Of a DNA stretch of 46,164 bases, positions 23,027 through 37,843 are shown piece by piece (positions within the stretch are counted from its first letter, which is position 1; each line of letters starts with the position of its first letter). The position numbers and the translations under genes were made by a program. Source of the stretch: Desulfocurvus sp. Lineage in GTDB: Bacteria > Desulfobacterota > Desulfovibrionia > Desulfovibrionales > Desulfovibrionaceae. The stretch is taken from NCBI RefSeq assembly GCF_023230885.1, contig NZ_JALNWM010000001.1, positions 1-46,164 of the forward strand, read 5' to 3'. The notes under the pieces were generated by a model. The model worked only from the letters and a program-made list of their open reading frames with translations. It did not search any database and had not been told where the DNA came from.

Positions 23027-23890
23027 ATGACCCGTTCGCGTTTCGACCTGACCTATTCCGTGCCCTGGAACCTCGGGCTCATCTTCGTGGGCTCGGTGCT
23101 GTTCTCCCTGGGCGCCAAGGCCATCGTGGCGCCCCACGGCTTCGTGTCCGGCGGGGTGTTCGGCGTGGCGCTGCTGGCCCACTATTCCACCGGGCTGGCC
23201 AGCCCCGGGGTGCTCTATTTCCTTTTGAACATCCCGCTCTTCGCCCTGGCCTGGTTCTTCATCAGCCGCCGCTTCCTCTACTACAGCCTGTGGGCTATGG
23301 TCGTGTCCTCGGTGGCCTTCGAGGTCATCCAGGCCGATTTCGGCATCCGCGACCCGCTGCACGCGGCCATCGCCGCCGGGGTGGTCTGCGGGGCGGGGGT
23401 GGGCATGGTCCTGCGCTCCCTGGGGTCCAACGGCGGGCTGGACGTGGTCGCCGTGATGCTCTTCCAGCGCTACAACCTGGGCATCGGCAAGTTCTACTTC
23501 CTGTTCAACCTGGGCCTGTTCTCCATGACCCTGGCCGCACTTGACGTGGACCTGGTCATCGATTCGCTGATCATGGTCTTCATCACCTCGGTGGTCATGG
23601 AGTATTTTCTGGCCCTGTTCTCCCAGCGCAAGGTGGTCTACATCATCTCCGACGCCAGCGAGCGCATCTGCCAGCGCCTGCGCGACGAGCTGAGCCTGGG
23701 CGGCACGTTCATCCAGGGCCGGGGCGCCTACACGGGCAACCCCAAGGACATCCTGATGACCGTGGTCAACAACGTGCAGCTCAAGCGCCTGGAGGAGGTT
23801 GTCTTCACCACCGACGAGCACGCCCTGTTCATCGCCGAGAACACGTTCAGCGTCATCGGCTCGTCGTTCTCGCGGCGCAAGATATACTGA
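23027..23890 (+). CDS. YitT-family membrane protein with DUF2179 domain
   Basis: A 287-residue protein with five or six hydrophobic segments in its first 200 residues and a soluble C-terminal DUF2179-like domain starting near YIISDASERICQ and including GRGAYTGNPKDILMTVVNN. This is the YitT family, conserved but of unknown function. I chose ATG at 23027 with GGGGAGG before it; in-frame upstream codons are GC-rich and lack family similarity. It lies 114 bp after ablB and may share its transcript. A link with osmolyte handling is only positional. Confidence 0.85.
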   Translation: MTRSRFDLTYSVPWNLGLIFVGSVLFSLGAKAIVAPHGFVSGGVFGVALLAHYSTGLASPGVLYFLLNIPLFALAWFFISRRFLYYSLWAMVVSSVAFEVIQADFGIRDPLHAAIAAGVVCGAGVGMVLRSLGSNGGLDVVAVMLFQRYNLGIGKFYFLFNLGLFSMTLAALDVDLVIDSLIMVFITSVVMEYFLALFSQRKVVYIISDASERICQRLRDELSLGGTFIQGRGAYTGNPKDILMTVVNNVQLKRLEEVVFTTDEHALFIAENTFSVIGSSFSRRKIY

Positions 23891-23922
23891 CCGGAGCGGC
23901 GACCCGGGCCGGAAGCGGCGGG

Positions 23923-24919
<997 letters not shown>

Positions 24920-24927
<8 letters not shown>

Positions 24928-25498
24928 CGTCTTGCGCCATCCTTGAAAGCAGGGGGCCGATGTCCTCCGGGGGCAGGACATGGTCCGCCCGGGTGGCCGC
25001 CAGGGCCGCCCGGGGCATTTCGGGAGCGACTGCCGTCGCGGGAGCCTGCACGATGGTCCGCCCGCCCGCGCGGGCTATGGCCGCCAGGCCCCTGCTGCCG
25101 TCCTCGTTGCCGCCCGTGAGCACCACTCCGACCAGGGCCGGGCCGAAGGCCAGCGCGGCCGTTTCGAAAAGCACGTCCACCGAGGGCCGCGCGAAGCAGA
25201 CCCGCCCCTCCGTGGACAGGGACAGGGTCGCGTCCCGTTCCACCAGCAGGTGGTAGTTGGGGGGTGCGAGATACGCCGTTCCGGGCCTTGGGGTCTCCTT
25301 CTCGTCGGCCTCCTTGACGCGGATGCGGCAGCGCTCGTCCAGCAGCTCGGGAATGGCCGTGGCCGCTGCGGGGCTTATGTGCTGCACCACCAGCACGGGC
25401 AGGGGGAAGTCGGCCTCAAGGGCGCCGAGCACCAGGGCCAGGGCCTCCATGCCGCCGGCCGAGGCCCCCACGACCACGGCCCTCGGGCGGGGGCTCAT
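24920..25498 (-). CDS. cheB: CheB-type methylesterase without receiver domain
   Basis: A 192-residue protein corresponding to the CheB catalytic domain only. The triad motifs are present: Ser in GASAGG (residues 11-16), His in VVQHISP (about 40) and Asp in LTGGNEDGSRG (about 133). CheB removes methyl groups from, or deamidates, glutamates in chemoreceptor helices. Missing the N-terminal receiver, it cannot be directly switched by CheA phosphorylation in the classical way. The start overlaps the cheR stop by 4 bp. No chemoreceptor, cheA or cheW gene lies nearby, so it probably acts on a non-chemotaxis target. Confidence 0.93.
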
Positions 25499-26393
25499 GG
25501 TTCGTCCTCCCGCGCCGCGCCGGGCGCCAGCCTGCGCCGGAAGATCTTCTGCCCCGCCAGCACCTGCTCGAAGGCCTGGGGGTGCCCGGAGAACTGCATG
25601 CTCTCCTTGGTGCCCAGGCACAGGAACCCCCCCGGGCACAGGCTGTCGTGGAACAGGTCCAGCACCCGGGCCTGGAGCTGGGCGTTGAAGTAGATGAGCA
25701 CGTTGCGGCAGAAGATGAGGTGCATCTCGCCGAAAACCCCGTCGGTGACGAGGTTGTGCTCGGAAAAGACGATGTTGGCGCGCAGGGAGCGGTCGAGCAG
25801 GGCGCTGTCGTAGCGCGCGGTGTAGTGGTCGGCGAAGGAGCCCTCGCCCCCGGCGGCCTGGTAGTTGCGCGTGTAGTTGCGCATGGCCTCCAGGGGGTAG
25901 ATGCCGTCCTTGGCGCGGCGCAGGGCCTCGGGGTTGAAGTCCGTGGCGTATATCCGCGCGCGGCCCTCCAGCCCTGCCTCGCGCAGCACGATGGCCATGG
26001 AGTAGACCTCCTCGCCCGTGGCGCAGCCCGCGTGCCAGATCTTCACGAAGGGCCATGTGCGCAGGCGGGGCACGATCTCCTCGCGCAGGGCGCGGTAGAA
26101 GGGCGGGTCGCGGAACATCTCGGTGACGTTGATGGACAGCGCGGCCAGCAGGGAGCCGAAGAATTCGCGGTCGGTCAGCGCGCGGTGCATCATCTCCGCC
26201 ACGTTGCCCATGCCGGCCATGTCCATGCGGTGCAGCAGGCGGCGGCGGACGTGGGCCCGCGAGTAGTCGCGGAAATCGTAGCCCCAGCGGCGGAAGACCG
26301 CCTCCAGCAGGCAGTCGACCTCGATGTCGACCACGTCGGCCCCGTTGTCGGGGGGGGCGCCGGGCGCGGGGGTCGGTTCTTCGGTGTCGGTTC

Positions 26394-26397
<4 letters not shown>
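25495..26397 (-). CDS. cheR: CheR-type protein methyltransferase
   Basis: A 300-residue CheR. The helical N-terminal domain (YDFRDYSRAHVRRRL) is followed by SITEMFRD-like NVTEMFRDPPFYRAL and the SAM-binding core WHAGCATGEEVYSMAI (about residues 120-135), then FSEHNLVTD and IFCRNVLIYFN. CheR methylates glutamates in receptor signalling helices using SAM. ATG overlaps the hybrid-kinase stop by 4 bp and its stop overlaps cheB. With no chemoreceptor gene nearby, its substrate might be the coiled coil of the kinase encoded upstream; that is inference. Confidence 0.94.
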
Positions 26398-30647
<4,250 letters not shown>

Positions 30648-30903
30648 GTGGCGGCCTCGTCCGGACAGGTGCGCGGAAGGGCGCGGCGCTTTGCCTGTGC
30701 CGGTTCCGCGTGGGTTTTTCCACAAAAGCAGGATGTATCGCGAACGGATAATCCCTTGTTCCGTACATGCAACATCTGCTTTTTGCAAGCATTATGCTCG
30801 AAGATGCATCTCGTGACGATGTTGCGGACTGGTTTCAACATGTGAATAACTCTGTCGTGTTTCAGCGGGGGCGCCCCGGTGGGGTTCGGCCCGGCGGTGC
30901 GCC
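30648..30903. other. Intergenic region before the divergent CDF gene
   Basis: Divergent gap between the hybrid kinase and the CDF transporter. It holds an AT-richer part at about 30715-30860 with GCAAGCATTATGCTCG (30785-30800), a partial resemblance to the TATGCT half-site, but its other arm is only 4 of 6. No gene or RNA recognised. Confidence 0.5.
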
Positions 30904-30932
30904 TTGAACCCGGGGCCCAAGGCGTCTATAGT
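30904..30932 (+). promoter_or_regulatory. Sigma-70-type promoter of the CDF-bio genes
   Basis: TTGAAC (30904-30909), 17-bp spacer, TATAGT (30927-30932). Start of transcription would be near 30939, 55 nt before the CDF start codon. Confidence 0.75.
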
Positions 30933-30993
30933 GGCGTCCTGATGCGCCGGGCCGCACGGTCCGGCCGCGCGCAACCTCTGGCCGGGAGCCCTC

Positions 30994-31941
30994 ATGTCTT
31001 CCCCTGTGCGCTATGCGTACTATTCCATCGCGGCCTCGGTGCTGACCCTGGGCCTGAAGTTCGGGGCCTGGACGCTCACCGGCTCCGTGGGCCTGCTTTC
31101 CGACGCCACCGAATCGCTGGTGAACCTGGCGGCGGGCATGCTGGCGCTGTGGGCGCTGCTGGTGGCCGTGCAGCCCGCCGACGACGGCCATGCCTACGGC
31201 CACGGCAAGGCCGAGTATTTTTCCAGCGGCGCCGAGGGCGTGCTGATCATCGTCGCCGCCGGGGGCATCGTCTGGGCCGCCGTGGGCCGCTTCCTGGACC
31301 CCCAGCCCCTGGACCGCCTGGGCCTGGGGCTGGTCATGGCCCTGGCGGCCTCGGCGGTGAACTGGTTCACCGCCCGGGGCATGCTGCGAGCCGCGCGGCG
31401 CTACGACAGCATCACCCTGGAGGCCGACGCCAGGCATCTGATGACCGACGTGTGGACCTCGGCGGGGCTGGTGGCCGGGCTGGCGGTGCTGCTGGTGGCC
31501 CCGCCCTCCTGGGCCGTGCTCGACCCGATCATCGCCGTGGTCATGGCCGCCAATATCGTGGTCACGGGCGTGGGGCTGGTGCGCCGCTCCCTGGGCGGGC
31601 TCATGGACAAGGCCCTGCCCGAGGACGAAATGCGCGCCATCCACGAGGCCATCCGCGCCGTGGCCGGGCAGGGCGCCCTGTACCACGGCCTGCGCACCCG
31701 CAAGTCCGGCCCGCGCCGTTTTGTGGATTTCCATCTGCTGGTGCCCGGGGCGACGAGCGTGGCCCGGGCCCACACCCTGTGCGACGCCGTGGAGCTGTCC
31801 ATCGTCTCCCGCCTGCCGGGTACCCTGGTGACCATCCATGTGGAGCCCGAGGAGGAGCCTGCCTCCTTCGACGGCCATGCCGTGGGCGGGGCCTGCGCCG
31901 GCGGCGGCGACTGCGGGAGCTGCCCCGGCGCGGCGGATTGA
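30994..31941 (+). CDS. Cation diffusion facilitator (CDF) metal transporter
   Basis: A 315-residue CDF/FieF-type exporter of divalent metals. Six hydrophobic segments are visible. Metal-site segments are LSDATESL (helix 2), YGHGKAEYF (loop) and EADARHLMTDVWTS (helix 5). A cytoplasmic domain follows (VDFHLLVPGA ... TIHVEPEEE). The extreme C-terminus, GGACAGGGDCGSCPGAAD, carries three cysteines and may bind metal. The metal (Zn, Fe, Mn or Cd) cannot be read reliably. It has a good promoter 60 bp upstream and is 54 bp before bioF. Confidence 0.9.
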   Translation: MSSPVRYAYYSIAASVLTLGLKFGAWTLTGSVGLLSDATESLVNLAAGMLALWALLVAVQPADDGHAYGHGKAEYFSSGAEGVLIIVAAGGIVWAAVGRFLDPQPLDRLGLGLVMALAASAVNWFTARGMLRAARRYDSITLEADARHLMTDVWTSAGLVAGLAVLLVAPPSWAVLDPIIAVVMAANIVVTGVGLVRRSLGGLMDKALPEDEMRAIHEAIRAVAGQGALYHGLRTRKSGPRRFVDFHLLVPGATSVARAHTLCDAVELSIVSRLPGTLVTIHVEPEEEPASFDGHAVGGACAGGGDCGSCPGAAD

Positions 31942-31995
31942 GCCCGCGCCGCGCCGTTGCGCATCGCCGCGTTTTCCGGTAGGCGGACACCTCCT

Positions 31996-33186
31996 ATGAG
32001 CACCTTCGACTGGAATGCCCACATGGCCGCCCGGCTGGCCGAGGCCCGCGCCCGCTCCCAGTGGCGCGCCATCCCCCCCGTGGACCGCGGGGCGGACCGC
32101 ACCCTGCTGTGGCAGGGGCGGCGCCTGCTGAACCTGGCCTCCAACAACTATCTCGGGCTGGCCGGGCGCGGCGAGCTGCGCGCGGCCGCCGAGCGCGCCG
32201 CCCAGGAGCTGGGCACCACCTCCGGCGCCTCGCGGCTGGTGACGGGCAACTTCGCGGCCTGCGACGAGCTGGAGCGCCTGACGGCGGAGTTCAAGGGCCA
32301 GGGCGCGGCCCTGGTCCTGGGGTCGGGCTATGTGGCCAACCTGTGCGTCATGACCGTCTTTGCCGACCGTCACACCGTGGTCTTCTCCGACCGCCTGAAC
32401 CACGCCAGCATCGTGGACGGCGTCGCCCTGGCCCGCGCGGCCCATGTGCGCTACCGCCACGGCGACATGGACCACCTGGCCGGGCTGCTGGAGCGCCACG
32501 CCGACGCCCCGCGCAAGATCATCGTCACCGACACCGTGTTCAGCATGGACGGCGACGTGGCCGACCTGGCGCATATCGTGGAGCTGGCCCAGGAGCACGG
32601 GGCCCTGACGGTGGTGGACGAGGCCCACGCCACGGGCGTGCTGGGCGAGGGGCGCGGGCTGGCCCACGAGCTGGGCCTTGCCGACGCCGTGGACGTGCAC
32701 ATGGGCACCTTCTCCAAGGCCCTGGGATCCCACGGGGGCTATGTGGCCGGGCGCGAGGACGTGGTGGCCATGCTGCGCAATTTCGCGCGGCCGTTCATCT
32801 TTTCCACGGCCCTGCCGCCCACGGTGGTTGCCGCCAGCCTGGCGGCCCTGCGGCTGGTGGCCGCCGGGGGCGCCAAGGCCCGCAAGCTCCTCGACTACGC
32901 CGCGGACCTGCGCCATCACCTGGCGGCCCTGGACTTCGCCACCGGGCGCTCGGTGACCCAGATCATCCCCGTGATCCTGGGCGGCAACGAGGCGGCCCTG
33001 GCCGCGCGGGACTTCCTCATGGAGCGCGGGGTGCTGGTTCCGGCCATCCGCCCGCCCTCGGTGCCGGCGGGCACGGCGCGCCTGCGCGTATCCCTGCGGG
33101 CCGACCTCACCGAGGCCGACATGGAGCGCGTCCACACGGCCTTCGAGGAGCTGGCCGTAGCCCGCTCGCGCGGGGCACTGCCGTGA
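31996..33186 (+). CDS. bioF: 8-amino-7-oxononanoate synthase
   Basis: A 396-residue PLP enzyme of the alpha-oxoamine synthase family. It joins pimeloyl-ACP or -CoA with L-alanine in biotin synthesis. Motifs: NLASNNYLGLA near 48-58, DEAHATGVLG, and TFSKALGSHGGY with the PLP lysine (about 240). The neighbours, a carboxylesterase and bioC, make BioF far likelier than 2-amino-3-ketobutyrate CoA ligase. I chose ATG at 31996, where family similarity begins; no strong ribosome site is seen there, and an in-frame ATG at 31957 exists. Its stop overlaps the next start (GTGA). Confidence 0.92.
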   Translation: MSTFDWNAHMAARLAEARARSQWRAIPPVDRGADRTLLWQGRRLLNLASNNYLGLAGRGELRAAAERAAQELGTTSGASRLVTGNFAACDELERLTAEFKGQGAALVLGSGYVANLCVMTVFADRHTVVFSDRLNHASIVDGVALARAAHVRYRHGDMDHLAGLLERHADAPRKIIVTDTVFSMDGDVADLAHIVELAQEHGALTVVDEAHATGVLGEGRGLAHELGLADAVDVHMGTFSKALGSHGGYVAGREDVVAMLRNFARPFIFSTALPPTVVAASLAALRLVAAGGAKARKLLDYAADLRHHLAALDFATGRSVTQIIPVILGGNEAALAARDFLMERGVLVPAIRPPSVPAGTARLRVSLRADLTEADMERVHTAFEELAVARSRGALP

Positions 33187-33824
33187 ACCCGGGGGCCTTC
33201 GTCTCCGGCTGGGCCGGATACGCGCCGCTGTTCCCGCGCCTGTCCCGGGTGCTGGACTTCATCGTGCCCTTCGTGGATGCGGACGAGCCGGAGCTCGCAA
33301 GGCGGCTGGGCGCCGGGGGGCGGGTGCTGGTGGCGTGGTCCACGGGGGCGCATATGGTCCTGCGCCTGCGGGCGGAGCTGTTCCCGCGCTTCGAGAAGGT
33401 CGTCCTGGTGGCGCCGTTCGTGGCTTTTTGCGACTACGTCCCGCGCGAGCCGGTGCTGACCATGCGCCAGGCCGTGGCCGCCCAGGGCCCCGGGCGCACG
33501 GTGCGCGCCTTCCACCGCTCCTGCGGCCTGCGCGGGGAGCTGCCCGAGGCGCCCGTGGACCACGGACCGGCCCTGGCCCGGGGGCTGGACTACCTGCTGA
33601 CCTCGCGCGCCCTGCTGGCCGCGGGCGAGGACGGCGCGCGGGTGCGCGTGGTCCACGGCGCGGGCGACCGCGTGCTGCCCCTGGACGCCTCGGCCCACGT
33701 CGCCGGGCTGCTGTCCGGCTCCTGGCGCTCCCTGGTGGACGCCGGGCACCATGTTCCCGAAGACATCCTGCTGGGCATCCTGCATGAAGAAACGGGTTGC
33801 GGCGCGTTTCAGCCGCGCGGCTGA
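33183..33824 (+). CDS. BioG/BioH-like pimeloyl-ACP methyl ester esterase
   Basis: A 213-residue alpha/beta hydrolase. The nucleophile motif is VLVAWSTGAHM (Ser about 53), the acid is likely in GAGDRVLPLD and the His in DAGHHVPEDI. Size, the WSxG nucleophile and the order bioF-this gene-bioC match BioG of Haemophilus, which frees pimeloyl-ACP from its methyl ester at the end of BioC-directed synthesis. Start is GTG, overlapping the bioF stop by 4 bp; its end overlaps bioC by 41 bp. Whether it is closer to BioG, BioH or another esterase type cannot be settled by eye. Confidence 0.78.
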   Translation: MNPGAFVSGWAGYAPLFPRLSRVLDFIVPFVDADEPELARRLGAGGRVLVAWSTGAHMVLRLRAELFPRFEKVVLVAPFVAFCDYVPREPVLTMRQAVAAQGPGRTVRAFHRSCGLRGELPEAPVDHGPALARGLDYLLTSRALLAAGEDGARVRVVHGAGDRVLPLDASAHVAGLLSGSWRSLVDAGHHVPEDILLGILHEETGCGAFQPRG

Positions 33825-34542
33825 AAGCTACGAGGGCGCGGCCCTGGCCCAGGCCGAGGTGGCCCGGGCCTGCGCGGCGGCGCTGCCCGCCGGGCCCTGC
33901 GGGCTGGCCGTGGAGATCGGCGCCGGGGGCGGGCTGCTCACGGGGCTGGCCCGGGCGCGCTGCGCCTGGAGCGGCTATGTGGGCCTGGACATCGCCCCGG
34001 GCATGCTGGCCCGGCTCGCGCTGCGCGGCCCGCGCGAGGTTGCCCTGGTGGCCGACGGCGAGGCCGCGCCCTTGCGTCCGGGCCGGGCCGACCTGCTGCT
34101 CAGCTCCTCGACCATGCAGTGGTATCGCGACCCGTGGCGATCCATCCCGGCCAACCTGGAGCTTCTGGCCCCGGGCGGGGCCTTCGCCCTGGCGCTGTTC
34201 GTCGAGGGCACCCTGGCCGAGCTGGCGCGCGTCAGCACCGAGACGGGCTTCGGCTCCGTCCTGCCCCTGCGTCCGGGCCGGGAGTATGCGGACATCCTGG
34301 CCCGCACGCCCGGAGTGCGCTTTGACTGGCGCGAGCTGGAAACCGCGCAGACCGCGCCCACGGTGCGCGCGGCCCTGGACGGGCTGCGGCGCACCGGCGC
34401 CACGGCCACCCCGGCCCCCCGCGCCCACGCCCCGGCCCGCTGGCGGGCCTTCGCCCGGCGCTACGCGGAGCTGTTTGCCGTGCCCGGCGGGGTGCGCGTG
34501 AGCTACCGCGCGGTGCTGCTGTGGGGCCGCCGGGAGGGCTAG
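33784..34542 (+). CDS. bioC: Malonyl-ACP O-methyltransferase
   Basis: A 252-residue SAM methyltransferase of the BioC type. It begins KKRVAARFSRAAESYEGAALAQ in two parts (the BioC N-terminal signature FSRAAxxYxxxAxxQ), then VEIGAGGGLLTGLA for SAM and SSSTMQWYRDP. BioC methylates malonyl-ACP so that it can pass through fatty-acid synthesis as a disguised ester; the esterase upstream then removes the methyl group. Start at 33784 lies inside the preceding gene, 41 bp before its stop. bioA, bioD and bioB are not in the window. Confidence 0.9.
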   Translation: MKKRVAARFSRAAESYEGAALAQAEVARACAAALPAGPCGLAVEIGAGGGLLTGLARARCAWSGYVGLDIAPGMLARLALRGPREVALVADGEAAPLRPGRADLLLSSSTMQWYRDPWRSIPANLELLAPGGAFALALFVEGTLAELARVSTETGFGSVLPLRPGREYADILARTPGVRFDWRELETAQTAPTVRAALDGLRRTGATATPAPRAHAPARWRAFARRYAELFAVPGGVRVSYRAVLLWGRREG

Positions 34543-34576
34543 GCCCCGGGCGGCCCGCCCGGGCGCGCCCAGACGA

Positions 34577-34609
34577 AACGGCCCGCCGCGCATCGCGCGG
34601 CGGGCCGTT
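34577..34609. terminator. Bidirectional hairpin between bioC and the SNF2 gene
   Basis: AACGGCCCGCCGCGC, loop ATC, GCGCGGCGGGCCGTT: a 15-bp perfect stem between two convergent genes. The following T runs are short on both sides, but position favours a shared terminator. Confidence 0.75.
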
Positions 34610-34636
34610 CGGCGTTTCCGGCTTCCGTCCGGACCC

Positions 34637-37600
34637 CTAGACTTCGAAGAGCATCTCCAGGTCGTCGCGGGTCAGGGACTTCCAGGAATCCTGCCCGGGG
34701 ATGATGGACTCGGCCACCCCGCGCTTCATGTCCTGGAGCTGGAGGATCTTCTCCTCCACCGTGTTCTGGCAGATCATCTTATAGGAGAAAACCTGGCGCG
34801 TCTGGCCGATGCGGTGGGTGCGGTCCGTGGCCTGGGATTCCACGGCCGGGTTCCACCACGGGTCGTAGTGGATCACATAGTCGGCGCTGGTCAGGTTCAG
34901 GCCCGTGCCGCCCGCCTTGAGCGAGATGAGGAAGATGGGGATGTCCGGGCTCTGGTTGAAGCGGTCCACCTGCTCGAAACGATCCTTGGACGCGCCGTCG
35001 AGGTAGGTGAAGGGGATGTCGCTGATCTGCAGCCAGGAGCGGATGATGTGCAGCATCTGCACGAACTGCGAGAAGACCAGGACCTTGTGGCCCTCTTCGA
35101 TGATGTCCGTGACCATGTCCTTGAAGGCGTCGAACTTGCCCGAGGGCAGGTTGGTGGACACGCCGGGCATGTCGAGCTTGAGCAGGCGCGGGTGGCAGCA
35201 GATCTGGCGCAGCTTGAGCAGCGCGTCGAGGATGGACATCTGGCTCTTGGCCATGCCCTTTTCGTCCACGTCGGCCAGGACCTGTTCCTTGAGCTTTTTC
35301 GCCAGCTTGGCGTAGAGCTCCAGCTGTTCGTCGGCCAGGGCGCAGTACTGCACGTTCTCGATCTTGGGCGGCAGGTCCTTGGCCACCTGGCCCTTGGTGC
35401 GGCGCAGGATGAACGGCTTGACCCGGGTGCGCAGGAACTCCAGGGTCTCCTCGTCGCCGTCCTTGATGGGCTTGACGATGCCGCGCTGGAAGGAGTGCTG
35501 CGAGCCGAGGAAGCCGGGCATCAGGAACTCGAACAGGCTCCACAGCTCGAAAAGATTGTTCTCGATGGGCGTGCCCGAGAGGCACACGCGCAGCCTGGCT
35601 TCGAGCTTGCGCACGCTGCGCGCGGTGATGGTGTTCGGGTTCTTGATGTTCTGGGCTTCGTCCAGGATGATGGAGTTGAACTCGAACTTCTGGAGCTCCT
35701 CCAGGTCGCGGCGCAGCAGGGCGTAGGTGGTCATCACCAGGTGCGATTCGCCGATGTGGTGGAAGAGGTTGTCGCGCCGCGAGCCGTAGATGGTCAGCCG
35801 CGTGAGTTCGGGTACGAACTTTTCGGCCTCGCGCTCCCAGTTGGGCAGCACCGAGGTGGGCACGACGATGAGGTTCGGGCCCTCCATCTTGCGTTCGACC
35901 ATGGACTGGATGAACGACAGGGTCTGGATGGTTTTGCCAAGGCCCATCTCGTCGGCCAGGATGCCGCCGAAGCCGTATTCGCGCAGGAAGTTCAGGAACG
36001 ACAGGCCCTGGGCCTGGTAGGGCCGCAGGCTCGCGTTCAGGCCCTTGGGCGTGTCGATCTGGCGGATGGCCGTGAAGTGGTGGATCTTGGTGCGCAGCTC
36101 CTCCCAGAAGCCGTCCACCCGGGCCTCGGGCAGGTCTTCCAGGATCTTGTCCAGCACCGGGGCCTCGAACTGCTGGAACTCCTTCTTGGGCGGCTTGGCG
36201 GGGTCCAGGCCCATTGCCCGCAGTTTGTGGCCGAGCTTTTCGAGCCACGATTCGGGCAGGCTCGTGTAGGTGCCGTCCTTGAGCTGCACATAGCGCTTGC
36301 CGCTGGTCCAGGCCGCCCAGATGGTGTCCATGTCCACGCGCTGGCCGTCGTAGTCCACGGCCAGCTCGAGGTTGAACCACTTCTGCTCCTCCTCGGTCTG
36401 GACTTCGGCGACGATGGTGGGCGAGGTCAGGCGCACCTTGTAGCGCGAGAGGTTCTTCTCGCCGAACACGCGGTACTTGGCCACCAGGGTCGGGTAGGCG
36501 TCCAGCAGGAAGGTGATGGCCTCCTCGGGCTCCAGGAACCAGTTTTCGTTGTTGCGCGGCTGGAAGTGCATGTCCACGAGCATCTGGGTCAGCTCGCCCT
36601 CGGCGGCCTGATCGCGCAGCAGCAGGTACGACTTGCCGCCGTACTGGTAGCTGCCGGTCTGCAGGTCGGGGTTGGGCCCTGGCAGGGACGCCTCGCCGTG
36701 CTCGGTGTCGTAGATGTTCTGGACGCGCAGGGTCAGCAGGCTGCCCTCCTCGTCGAGGTACAGCTTGGGGCTGTAGGTCGCGGGCACGAAGATGGGCTTC
36801 ATGCGCTCGATGAATTCGTCCTGCCCGTGCAGGTCCGAGGCGGGCAGGCGCGTCCAGACCCGGTCCAGGAACTCGGAGATGTCCTCCTGGGGGATCACCG
36901 GCGGCGACTCGACCATGGACTTGATCAGCTCGGGTTCGAGGCCCGTCTGCACCGGGTAGAAGGTCTGCTTCAGGCAGACCCAAAGCGGCATGCGCCCGTA
37001 GAGGAAGACCTCCTGCCCGCGGATGGAGAAGGGTACTTTGCCCTCGCGCGAGAGCATCACGTCGAAGGCCAGGCCCTCCTCGCCGATGACCGGCGAGAGT
37101 TGCAGGCGCATGGTCTTCAGCTCGATGCGCACGGGCTGCTCGGTGTCCTGCCAGAAGAGGTAGTACTCGTTGCGGATGGCCCGGAAGAACCAGGAGTGCA
37201 GGCCCGAGGGGATCTCCACCCGGTGCCCGGCGTAGTCCAGGTAATGGGCGATCTGGCGGGCCAGGGTCGGCAGCATGGGCGCCATCTCGCACCAGTCGGG
37301 GTTCTCTATGATCTGGGCGAGGGTGACCTCGTTTTGCACGTTGGACAGCCCGGACTTGTTCTGCCGGGCGCGGAAGAAGGCCACCTGGAGCCTGCCGTGC
37401 TCGGGGTAGAAGCGGTAGAGCAGATAGTGCTTGCCCGCCTCGGGGTCCGGCTCGGTGGAGAAGTAGGAGCGGAAGGTCTGGCGCCATTCGGCGTGGGGCC
37501 GGGCGGGCGCGCCCTCGTCCTTGACCTCGAAGGTCTGGTAGAGCTTGAGGGCCGTGGCGGCCACATGGCGGCAGACCCCCGAGAACGAGTCCGGGCAGTT

Positions 37601-37843
37601 GCAGTAGAAGTTCACGGCCCCGGCTGCGAGGTTCAGCCCGAGTTCCGGGCTGTATGCCTGGAAATCGTCGCCCTCGATCTGGCCTTCCACGTCCCAGTAG
37701 CCCTCGCGCTTGTTGAGCGAAAGCTTCTGCACCCCGCCCGCGGCGAGGATGGCGTGAGCGCCCTCGACGATGTATTCGGGAACGGTGAAGTTGATGAATT
37801 CCTGGAGAAGGCTCTCGACGACCTTCTCTTCTCCGCTGTCCAT
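34637..37843 (-). CDS. SWIM zinc-finger SNF2/Rad54-family helicase
   Basis: A 1068-residue SNF2-type ATPase. Near residue 75-100 is a SWIM zinc finger (YCNCPDSFSGVCRH). The ATPase begins about residue 610: GGILADEMGLGKTIQTL (Walker A), LDEAQNIKNP (DEAQ box), SGTPIENNLFELWSL, then helicase C motifs LVFSQFVQML, LISLKAGGTGLNLT and ATDRTHRIGQTRQV. Such bacterial proteins move DNA or displace bound proteins and are poorly understood. A single gene with its own AAGG site, it has no visible partner such as a nuclease or methylase, so I do not assign it to defence. Confidence 0.93.
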   Translation of the reverse strand: MDSGEEKVVESLLQEFINFTVPEYIVEGAHAILAAGGVQKLSLNKREGYWDVEGQIEGDDFQAYSPELGLNLAAGAVNFYCNCPDSFSGVCRHVAATALKLYQTFEVKDEGAPARPHAEWRQTFRSYFSTEPDPEAGKHYLLYRFYPEHGRLQVAFFRARQNKSGLSNVQNEVTLAQIIENPDWCEMAPMLPTLARQIAHYLDYAGHRVEIPSGLHSWFFRAIRNEYYLFWQDTEQPVRIELKTMRLQLSPVIGEEGLAFDVMLSREGKVPFSIRGQEVFLYGRMPLWVCLKQTFYPVQTGLEPELIKSMVESPPVIPQEDISEFLDRVWTRLPASDLHGQDEFIERMKPIFVPATYSPKLYLDEEGSLLTLRVQNIYDTEHGEASLPGPNPDLQTGSYQYGGKSYLLLRDQAAEGELTQMLVDMHFQPRNNENWFLEPEEAITFLLDAYPTLVAKYRVFGEKNLSRYKVRLTSPTIVAEVQTEEEQKWFNLELAVDYDGQRVDMDTIWAAWTSGKRYVQLKDGTYTSLPESWLEKLGHKLRAMGLDPAKPPKKEFQQFEAPVLDKILEDLPEARVDGFWEELRTKIHHFTAIRQIDTPKGLNASLRPYQAQGLSFLNFLREYGFGGILADEMGLGKTIQTLSFIQSMVERKMEGPNLIVVPTSVLPNWEREAEKFVPELTRLTIYGSRRDNLFHHIGESHLVMTTYALLRRDLEELQKFEFNSIILDEAQNIKNPNTITARSVRKLEARLRVCLSGTPIENNLFELWSLFEFLMPGFLGSQHSFQRGIVKPIKDGDEETLEFLRTRVKPFILRRTKGQVAKDLPPKIENVQYCALADEQLELYAKLAKKLKEQVLADVDEKGMAKSQMSILDALLKLRQICCHPRLLKLDMPGVSTNLPSGKFDAFKDMVTDIIEEGHKVLVFSQFVQMLHIIRSWLQISDIPFTYLDGASKDRFEQVDRFNQSPDIPIFLISLKAGGTGLNLTSADYVIHYDPWWNPAVESQATDRTHRIGQTRQVFSYKMICQNTVEEKILQLQDMKRGVAESIIPGQDSWKSLTRDDLEMLFEV

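Noticed and set aside
34637..37843. SNF2 helicase as part of a phage-defence system
   Set aside because: No nuclease, methylase or other defence gene is next to it.
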